Shown here piece after piece: positions 56,791 through 64,000 of a stretch of DNA of 64,000 nt (the first letter of the stretch is position 1; the number at the start of each line of letters is the position of its first letter). The stretch is from Apium graveolens (lineage: Eukaryota; Streptophyta; Magnoliopsida; Apiales; Apiaceae). The stretch is taken from positions 58,292,673 to 58,356,672 of the forward strand of contig NC_133653.1 in NCBI RefSeq assembly GCF_009905375.1, read 5' to 3'. The notes under the pieces are model-generated. The model had not been told where the DNA came from. It was given only the letters and a program-made list of their open reading frames with translations, and did not search any database. Position numbers and translations under genes: made by a program.

Positions 56791-58319
56791 CCTCGTAGGA
56801 AAAGGAGGTTGAGGATAGATCTGTTACTCCCCTGTATTACCCTCAGAAGGAGTGTGTTCCACAGTAGTCTTCATTGGTTCCACTTCTGCTTCCTTCTACA
56901 CTTCTTCCTTAGCCATAACTTCATCTTCCGAAACCTGAGATTTTTTGGGATTTGCAACCTTTCTAGACCTCAATGTGATTGCCTTAACCTGCTTTTTAGC
57001 TTCCTTCTTTCCTGGAACTTCCGTGTAACTAGGTAGTGAGCCAGGTTGACGATTCAACAAGGCATTGGTAATATGCACAATTTGATTCTCTAAAGTCTTG
57101 ATAGACACCGCTTGGCTCTTGTACATGAGCCTCAACTCCTCCAATTCATATTTTTCATTAGATTGTTGCAGCTGGAGTTTTTGTCTTGGTGTATATCATG
57201 GTTGCTGAAAACCAGGAGAATTGTATTGCTTTGATTCATACTGCTGATAAGGCTGTTGAACCGCATTCTGAGTATTGCTCCAGTTGAAGTTAATATGATT
57301 ACGGTTGCTAGGATGATAGATGGCTGGAACTGGTTGTTGCGACCTCTAAAAGTTGCTCATGAACTGAGCTGATTCACTAGAAATAGCACATTACTCCGTC
57401 TCATGGGCACCAGCACAAAGCTCATAAACACTAGTGATCTGATTAACTCCATAATTAGCCAAAGAATCCACCTTCAACGTCAAAGCCTTAAGCTGAGCAG
57501 CTATAGCAGTAGTCGCATCTACCTCCAGAATTCCTGCTACCTTGCCTTGAGTTAGTCTTTGAGAAGGATTCTGGTATTCATTAGCATCCATCAGTTCAAT
57601 CAATTCATTAGCTTCATCGTAGCTTTTAGCCCACAAGGCTCCACCTGATGCAGCATCTAGCATGGGTCTAGAAGTTGCACCCAAACCATTATAGAAGCAG
57701 TTAATGATCATCCAGTCAGGCATCCCATGGTGAGGACACTTCATAAGCATCTCCTTATATCACTCCCAAGCCTCACACAAAGACTCTCCAGACTGCTGCG
57801 CAAATTGAGTTAGAGCATTCCTGATTGCAGCTGTCTTTGGCATAGGAAAGAACTTAGTAAGGATTTTTCAAGCGAGTTCCTCCCATTTGGTGATAGATCC
57901 TGGTGGTAGAGAATATAACCAGCTCTTAGCTTTATCCCTTAGAGAAAACGGGAAAAGCCTTAGCTTAATAGCATCTTCAGTAACATTGTTGAATTTGAAA
58001 GTGTCACAGATCTCGATGAAATCTCTAATATGCATGTTGGGGTCTTCCTTTGAGAACCCTCAAACTGAACTGAATTCTGTATTATCTGAATTGTGCTAGC
58101 TTTGATTTCAAAAGTGTTAGACACGATGGCTGGTCAGACAATGCTAGATTGAATATCATTGATCTTTGGTTGAGAATAGTCCATCCAAGCCTTTGTATTC
58201 GCTTCCGGTTCACCCATTGCAATAAGAGCTTCTTCTCCTTTCTCAACAAAGATTTCTTTTTCAACTTTCTCCTCTGCTTTTTCCAGTGTTCTCTTTCGAA
58301 GTTGAGAATGTGTTAGCAT
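56791..58319 (-). pseudogene. gag: Athila Gag, copy B (broken)
   Basis: The start is near 58319 (MLTHSQLRKRTLEKAEE). Gag block: MPDWMIINCFYNGLGATSRP, WAKSYDEANELIELMDANEY and AAQLKALTLKVDSLANYGV; then a degenerate knuckle in which the first Cys is Tyr (YELCAGAHETE), and a basic region (PGKKEAKKQVKAITLRSRKV). Several stops (near 57391, 56896 and 56840) and frameshifts break it. Confidence 0.83.
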
Positions 58320-58430
58320 ACACACTCTCTAGAGTACCTAAAAAAGAAACAAACAATAAGTAAAATATCTGAGTCAATGAAGTTTAACAAACACTGATGT
58401 AAAGCACATAAACTAAAAATTAACACCGAG

Positions 58431-58447
58431 CCCCGGCAGCGGCGCCA
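58431..58447 (-). other. Primer-binding site, tRNA-Asp, copy B
   Basis: The minus strand reads TGGCGCCGCTGCCGGGG, six bases from the LTR end at 58454. The last base of the 18-base site differs from copy A. Confidence 0.9.
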
Positions 58448-58453
58448 AAAACT

Positions 58454-59148
58454 TGTTAGGATGAAAACATGCGCTAATATTCACGCAAGTATACATGATC
58501 GCAAGTAATATAGAATTATTTCTAGTTCATTCCCACAGAGACTAGTTTAGGTTAATTTTAATCAGTGTACTTATGCAACAATGTTATGGTTATTATTCAA
58601 TGCTAAGATGATCACAATTTGAGATTGTTATAACTACAATTAACTAACATGCAAAATAACTATGAGATTAAAAGGGATTGATCACTATATGACATAAAAA
58701 TGGGATTCTACCTTCATTAATACTTCATTCAATAGCCTTTTTGTTCTTAACCTTGGCATGCAATGGTGATGACACTAATCAGATAACACGAAACTAGTAA
58801 ATGCTAACTTTCGTTGTACGAATACCCTACTACCAGACATCCACAAAAGAGATAGAAGCTGAATATACACCAATTATATTGAGACCCTATATGTCTATAG
58901 AATTTGACAACATAACGGTTTAATGTGCAAGTTATCTATCATGATTACATAGGGCAAGTAAGATGGTTAAAATTACCTACTACTCATGCATAACAATTAC
59001 ATGAACCTATGCTAGCATGGCAAGTTCTAAATCCCTAAATTCACTTTCGCTTTAATAGAGATTAACACGCTATCTTATAAGTTCGCAAAGCTCATAAGAC
59101 GAATAAGTCCAACCAATACTAGGTTATCATACAATCACCACACACTAA
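58454..59148 (-). repeat. Athila 5' LTR of copy B, partial
   Basis: It matches 44654-45355 of the central LTR with many base differences and is cut by the CACTA transposon after CACACTAA at 59148. No gene is seen. The remainder should lie beyond the CACTA element. Confidence 0.85.
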
Positions 59149-59169
59149 CACTACAAGAAATATGCCCAT

Positions 59170-59640
59170 TTACGACGATCAGCTTGCGACGGAAAAATTT
59201 TGCGCACAACTTTATGACGGAACGGTAGAAGTCATTGTAAGCACTTGTGACGGAACAAAACTAACGTCGTAAGTATAGTATTTTATTAATAAACAGGTTC
59301 TGAACAATTTAAAGAAAAAGAAAAAAAATTTGTAAAGAGAAACGACGTCATTTTGAATTTTCGACGGAACTGGTTTCCATCGCAAGTTTTATATTTTACT
59401 ATTTGTTTATAATTTAAATTAAATGAATATAAAGGTTCTTTGCATGTGCAAGAGGAAACGACGACGTTCATACCTAATTTACGACGGAATGGTCGTCATA
59501 AATAGATTACGACGGAAATGTGTCGCAAGTTCCCCCACCAACCATAATTAATGTCACCTTCCAATATTTATAGGAGCATTTAAAATAATATTTGTTAAGA
59601 AAACTTTCGACGGAATCAGTCGCCGTCGTAAGTAAATCTG
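59170..59640 (+). repeat. CACTA subterminal repeats, ACGACGGAA type
   Basis: About ten copies in both orientations: TTGCGACGGAA (59187), TTATGACGGAAC (59211), TTGTGACGGAAC (59245), AACGTCGTAAG (59266), TTCGACGGAAC (59359), TTACGACGGAATGG (59480), TTACGACGGAAA (59506), TTCGACGGAAT (59607), GCCGTCGTAAG (59622). Such repeats are binding sites of the TnpA-type protein in this family. No gene is seen in this stretch. Confidence 0.85.
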
Positions 59641-59891
59641 TGTAAAATGCTACTGCCTCTTTTTTTTTCTCATTCTTTCCCCTCTTCCTTTTATGCAAAA
59701 ACACATCATATGTAAAATGACATAACGACTAACTCCGACAACATTCATCAATGTAAGAACTCCATTCTACTCTCATATATTTAATTTGTATGCATGCATC
59801 TATGTGATTTAAATTTAAATTCATTACATGTTTAACTTATTATGTGTGCATACATATATAGCTTATTTGTAATTTATTTTTACATTTGTAG

Positions 59892-60757
59892 ATGTCTTAT
59901 GATACTAGTTGGATCTCCAAATGAACTATTCCCGGTGGTTATGGTTTTACGGAAGAATACATCAAAGGGGTTGATTTTTTTTGAAATTTTCAGGAGAAAA
60001 TATTAAGGAACCAAATGATCCGAAACTTTTAATTAGATGTCCATGTAATACATGTAAAAATCAACTCATCCAACTCATTCCCGATGTCGAGTTCCACTTA
60101 TATGCAACCGGTTTTCTTGAAAATTACGCCATGTGGAAATATCATGAAAAAGAGATTGGTTCAAGAAATGAATGATCATGAAGATATGTTTGATGAATTT
60201 GAAATGGTGAGAGATGCCTTTAGAGGGGGAGATTTTGGAGATGAAAATAGCAACCACGAGGACCCGAATGAGCAATCATCTAAATTTTTGAACAATATGA
60301 ATGATGTCGGGGAGCCAATATATCTGGGTAACTTGAAGTACACGCAATTGAAGTTTGTCATAAAATTACTCCATTGGAAGAATAAAAATAAATGTAGTCA
60401 TAAGGCCTGTGATGAGTTGCTCTTTTTACTAGGAGATGTATTTTTGGAGGGGCATAAGGTCCTATCTAATTATTATGCTATGAAGAAGATGTTCAAGAAG
60501 TTGAGCTTGGGATATGAAAAAATACATGCATGTGAGAATGATTGCATGTTGTTCTAGGGTGAAGATAAAGATTTGGAAAATTGTAAGTACTGTAAGTTGA
60601 GCCGTTACAAAGATGTGACTAACGGTGGGAGTGATAAAATTCTGAGAAAGATCTTAAGATATTTCAAAATCATTCCTCGTCTACAACATGTGTACATGTC
60701 TACTCGCACATCCCAGTATATGAAGTATCACAATAACAGAATTATGACTGAGATATG
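59892..60757 (+). pseudogene. CACTA transposase (TNP2-like), N-terminal fragment
   Basis: The transposase moves the element by cut and paste. ATG at 59892 gives MSYDTSWISK, then TGA at 59922. The transposase-associated zinc motif reads LIRCPCNTCKNQLIQL (about 60019-60070). After a frameshift near 60090-60170 comes an acidic linker (EDMFDEFEMVRDAFRGGDFG), CDELLFLLGDVFLEGHKV, TAG at 60555, then KILRYFKIIPRLQHVYMSTR and MKYHNNRIMTE, where TNP2 similarity stops. The catalytic domain is missing. Confidence 0.85.
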
Positions 60758-60845
60758 AGTGTGCCCTATAACGTAGTCTCTCGTGGCGGTCCTATAATTA
60801 GGGGTTAAATATCGTTGTAATGGATTATGAATGTTTGTAGGATAA
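60758..60845. other. Unassigned 88 bp between CACTA and Copia
   Basis: It starts TGAGTGTGCCCTATAACG and fits neither TNP2 nor the Copia LTR. It may be a fragment of another element or the flank into which the Copia inserted. Nothing else is seen. Confidence 0.4.
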
Positions 60846-61131
60846 TGTTAGGAATATGTGTATTAGTTTGATGATAAGTTAAACAAAACACTTAAGTAGA
60901 AATCTAGTGTTTGTAGCCTCAACGGATAAGATCATCTTGGCTATCCGTTGAAGGAGTAGCTTTACTTAGCAATAAGTTTAGTATTGTAGCACATTTCATT
61001 CTCTGTATTCAAGCTGCAATTCTTAGATGTTGTAGGAAATTATCAGTCATGTTGACTACTAATGATATGCAAATAGGAGGGTCAACTGTAAATATTTCAT
61101 GCCTTGTAATTTTGTATAAGTGAAGAAGTAT

Positions 61132-61330
61132 CAACGGATATTGAAGACCTTCAACGGATAAGAAACAAAGCTTCAACGGATGTCTCTAATGCTTCAACGG
61201 ATAATATCCATCAACGGATAAGTGTTTCAACAGATAAAAGACTTCAACTAATAATGCATCAACGGATAAAAGCTTCAACGGATAAAGCCTCAACGGATAA
61301 GGCATCAACGGATGAAAGCTTCAATGGATG
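61132..61330 (+). repeat. Dense cluster of TCAACGGAT word in LTR
   Basis: About 12 copies or near-copies in 200 bp, for example at 61132, 61151, 61173, 61193, 61210, 61257, 61272, 61289 and 61304, mostly followed by AA or GA. Spacing is irregular (15-24 bp), unlike the 23-bp ladder of the + Copia. The core AACGG is also the core of plant MYB3R (MSA) sites; this is noted only as a lead. The cluster lies about 260-450 bp upstream of the TATA box. Confidence 0.85.
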
Positions 61331-61577
61331 CTTAGTTCATTAGCAGTTGATAGTGACAATTCACAAGCTGACAGAGGCACATGGGTTGACAGAGACAAAC
61401 TGGAATGTGGAAGCCTCTAGGAGGAATCAAGAAAATGCAGCATTTCCATTCTGATGCAAACAAGGAAGTATTCAAAGATCTACAGCCAAGCCTAAATTGC
61501 ATTTGATAGAGAAATGAAGAAGAAACATGTGAAGAATCTTTTTAATTATATTTTACAGTTTTGTCTTCACTTGTAAA

Positions 61578-61598
61578 CTTGGTGATATATAAACCAAG
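61578..61598 (+). promoter_or_regulatory. LTR TATA box inside inverted repeat
   Basis: CTTGGT, GATATATAA, ACCAAG, identical to the + Copia LTR arrangement at 17543. Confidence 0.65.
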
Positions 61599-61951
61599 TA
61601 GCAGCTAGTAATTAGATATGAATTTTCAAGAGCTGTTTAGAAATATCCAGAGAGAAAATCATCTAGTTTGTACTAGGAAGCAGCTGTGATTTAATTCTTT
61701 GAATCACAGATTTTCTGAAATAACACATCTCTGGTGGAACAACAAATCCACCAGAAAAGTTTTTAAGTTCTTTGTGTTCTTTACATTTGTGTTTGAATAT
61801 ATATCTGTCTGTATCAGCTTCAAGCAATTCACACACATTTGTTCACTTAAATACTTAGCCTTAGAAACTGCTCAAAACTTGAAAAAGTTTTGAGATTTAC
61901 ATTCAACCCCCCTTCTGTAAATCTCATTGTTAGTCCACTTGGAATAACAAT

Positions 61952-61963
61952 TGGTATCAGAGC
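61952..61963 (+). other. Primer-binding site, tRNA-iMet, third Copia
   Basis: TGGTATCAGAGC lies two bases after the LTR end. The gag ATG follows 46 bases later. Confidence 0.92.
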
Positions 61964-62009
61964 TAGCTCTTAACATACAAAGAGTTTAAAGATCTATTCT
62001 GCTAACATC

Positions 62010-64000
62010 ATGAGTACGAAGGATATTGGTGTAAAAATTCCAATCCTGGAAAGAGATAACTATCATCACTGGAAGGTGAAGATGCATTTACATCTTCTCT
62101 CTCAAGATGAAAGCTACATCAACTGCATTGAGAATGGTCCTCACATCCCACACAAGGTGGCCACAGCTGCCACTGCTACAGTTACTGTTGGACAGTCTAT
62201 TCCCAAGCCAAAGGCAGAATGGACTGTTGAAGATATTGAAGAGGTCCACAAGGACAAAAAAGCCATAAACATTCTGTTTAATGGCCTGGATCAAGATATG
62301 TTTGACAATGTCATCAACAGCCAAACTGCTAAGGAAATTTGGGACACTGTGCAGCTTATCTGTGAAGGCACTGAGCAAGTTAGAGAAAACAAAATGCAGC
62401 TTCTCATTCAACAGTATGAATATTTTCATTTTGAAGAAGGAGAATCATTGAATGATACCTTCAACAGATTTTAGAAACTATTGAATGGATTAAAGCTGTA
62501 TGAGAGATTGTACCAAGTCAAGGACTCCAATCTAAAATTTCTAAGGTCTCTACCAAAGGAATAGAAGCCTATGACTGTTTCTCTAAGAAATTCTCAAGAT
62601 TATAAGGACTTCACACATGAAAGATTATATGGAATTTTGAAGACTTATGAACTTGAGATGGAGCTAGATGAGCTGTTGGAAAAGGGAAAGAGAAAAGGAG
62701 GATCAGTTGCACTTGTAGCTGACAGTGAAAAAGTTGAAGCCAGGAATGAGGAAAAGACACTGCCAAGTCTCAAAATTGGCACAAGCAAATCAGAATCAAG
62801 CAAGGGTAAAGAGCAAGTTGCTGAGGATGAAGACAATTCCAGTCAGGATGAATCTGATGATATTGATGAACATCTGGCCTTTCTGTCCAGGAGATTTGCA
62901 AAGATGAAGTTCAGGAAAAACACAAAGTTCACTAAGCCAAACAAAAACATGGTGGACAAATCAAAGTTCAAATGTTACAACTGTGGCATTAGTGGACACT
63001 TTGCAAGTGAGTGTAGGAAGCCAAATTCTGAGAAAAAGAAATATGAGCAAGTTGATTACAAAAAGAAGTATTTTGATTTGCTCAAACAAAAGGAAAGAGC
63101 TTTTCTCACTCAAGATGATTGGGCAGCAGATGGGGTAAATGAAGATGATGATGTGGAATATGTCAACCTAGCCTTGATGGCTAATTCTGATGAAAATGAA
63201 ACTAGTTCATCCAGCAACCAGGTAATTACTACTGATCTCTCTCAGCTTTCCAAACATAAATGCAATGAAGCCATAAATGATATGTCCAATGAATTATATC
63301 ATTTGCGTGTTTCTCTTATATCACTAGCTAAAGAAAACACTAGGATCAAAGAAAATAATGTGTTTTTAAGTGATAGGAATGCAGTGTTAGAGAGTCAGGT
63401 AATTGAGCTTGAAAAGATTAAACTTAAATGCTTGACTGTTGAGAGTGAACTAGAAGAAGCTGTTAAGAAAGTAGAAATTCTTTCTAAATAGTTAGAAAGT
63501 GAGCAAGAGGTAATCAAGGCCTGGAAAACATCTAGGGATGTTGGTGTTCAAATTGCCAAGGTTCAGGGAATTGAATCATTCTGTGAGGATGCCTGGAAGA
63601 AAAACAAAAAGAAGTTAGAATTAATTGATGCATTGTCAACGGATGTGGAATCAACGGATGATGAAAGTTATCCGTTGAAGGAAGAAAAAGAGCATCCGTT
63701 GAAGGCTCATCAATTAAAACAGGCAGGTAATAAAAATCTTAATAAGAAGAATGATTCAACTCTCAAGAACTTTGTCAAAGAAGGAGCTAGCACATCCAAA
63801 GATGTCAGTAAGGTGAATATAGGACACATGACTTTAGATCAGCTGAAAAATAGGCTTAAGTTGGTTGAGGATAAGAAGGAAACTAAAAGAAAATCTAAAA
63901 GAAATGGGAAGGTAGGGATTAATAAACATAACAATTACACACCTAACAGATATGCTCCTAGAAAAAGCTGTGTGCATTGTAAAAGTGTTAATCACCTATC
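62010..64000 (+). pseudogene. gag: Copia Gag, three in-frame TAG codons, runs off window
   Basis: It starts MSTKDIGVKIPILERDNY. UBN2-type Gag block: HHWKVKMHLHLLSQDESYIN, AKEIWDTVQLICEGTEQVRE, QYEYFHFEEGESLNDTFNRF. Then SVALVADSEKVEARNEE, a CCHC knuckle CYNCGISGHFASEC (about 62971-63012), a coiled-coil-like stretch (about 63290-63540) and the start of a second knuckle, CVHCKSVNHLS, at the window edge. The frame is continuous apart from TAG at 62472, 62562 and 63489, where relatives have Gln, Trp and Gln (inference). All three fit C-to-T or G-to-A change. Confidence 0.9.
63636..63702 (+). repeat. TCAACGGAT word cluster inside Gag coding sequence
   Basis: Four copies: TCAACGGAT at 63636 and 63651, inverted ATCCGTTGA at 63670 and 63694. 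Spacings between like-oriented copies are 15 and 24 bp, both multiples of 3. The frame reads STDVESTDDESYPLKEEKEH across them. Confidence 0.85.

Larger units (their letters stand above)
44654..59148 (-). mobile_element. Athila-like Gypsy element, copy B
   Basis: Minus strand: partial 5' LTR (59148-58454, cut by a CACTA transposon), tRNA-Asp primer site, Gag, protease, RT, RNase H, integrase, GC-rich spacer, TATA box, extra ORF (52474-47150) split by a solo LTR, polypurine tract, and the central LTR. Interior without the solo LTR is about 7,290 bp. It has the same order and length as copy A but differs at many bases. Confidence 0.85.
59149..60757 (+). mobile_element. CACTA (En/Spm) DNA transposon, 5' part
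   Basis: It starts CACTACAAGAAA at 59149, the hallmark terminus. TAA at 59146-59148 would be one copy of the 3-bp target repeat; the central LTR has uninterrupted CACACTAAGGC here (about 45349-45359). Subterminal repeats (59170-59640) and a broken transposase (59892-60757) follow. The other end is not present: coding sequence stops near 60757 and unrelated DNA follows. Confidence 0.9.
60846..61949 (+). repeat. 5' LTR of third Copia
   Basis: 1,104 bp, TGTTAGGAATATG...GGAATAACA. In order: TCAACGGAT clusters (about 60918-60955 and 61132-61330), a TATA box in an inverted repeat (61578-61598), and ATTCAACCCCCCTTCTGTAA near the end. No gene is seen. Confidence 0.88.
60846..64000 (+). mobile_element. 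Third SIRE-like Copia, 5' part (cut by window end)
   Basis: 5' LTR 60846-61949, tRNA-iMet primer site, and a Gag-Pol frame from 62010 to the window edge in one frame with three TAG codons and no frameshift. It is the least decayed coding region in the window. Its family word is TCAACGGAT. It lies right of the CACTA fragment. Confidence 0.9.

Overview
This window is plant nuclear DNA made almost entirely of transposable elements. I found no host gene, rRNA or tRNA. The evidence is SIRE-type Copia polyproteins, Athila-type and chromovirus (Tekay-like) Gypsy polyproteins, a CACTA transposon end, tRNA-iMet and tRNA-Asp primer sites, and AT-rich noncoding DNA. The species cannot be fixed from this alone; a dicot with a large repeat-rich genome fits best (inference).

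Layout. 1-551: 3' part of a + strand Copia LTR. 552-7853: minus-strand SIRE-like Copia (5' LTR 7238-7853, gag, protease, integrase, RT, RNase H, 3' noncoding) that has lost its 3' LTR. 7854-17923: + strand SIRE-like Copia lacking its 5' end, with protease-integrase-RT-RNaseH, a very large broken extra ORF (12174-16725) and a 3' LTR (16863-17923). 17924-59148: two minus-strand Athila-like Gypsy elements in tandem that appear to share one central LTR (44654-47071). Copy A is split by a LARD-like nonautonomous element with 4-kb LTRs (19253-28970) and by a Tekay-like Gypsy element (30294-38983). Copy B is split by a 4.1-kb solo LTR (47678-51764). All three insertions have TG...CA ends and 5-bp target duplications, and each Athila copy gives direct or related uninterrupted sequence for the other's insertions. 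Without them the two Athila interiors are about 7,334 and 7,290 bp. 59149-60757: 5' end of a CACTA transposon inserted in the Athila LTR. 60846-64000: 5' LTR and gag of a third SIRE-like Copia, cut by the window end.

All coding regions are decayed by stops and frameshifts, many of the stops being of the kind left by loss of methylated cytosine. Elements are nested 2-3 deep: Athila is oldest, then the LARD, Tekay-like element, solo LTR, Copia and CACTA elements inside it, then a minus Copia inside the + Copia.

The most interesting signal is cis-regulatory. Each family carries its own short word (CGACGGAT; TCAACGGAT; AAGTTCTGAT; a GC-rich GCGCGG word in Athila). The words cluster upstream of the LTR TATA box. 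In the + Copia and in Athila they also lie upstream of a second, internal TATA box 100-120 bp before the extra ORF that follows pol. In the Copia elements the words also recur inside coding sequence, in places with 24-bp spacing that keeps the reading frame. In the four Copia LTRs the TATA box sits inside a short inverted repeat.
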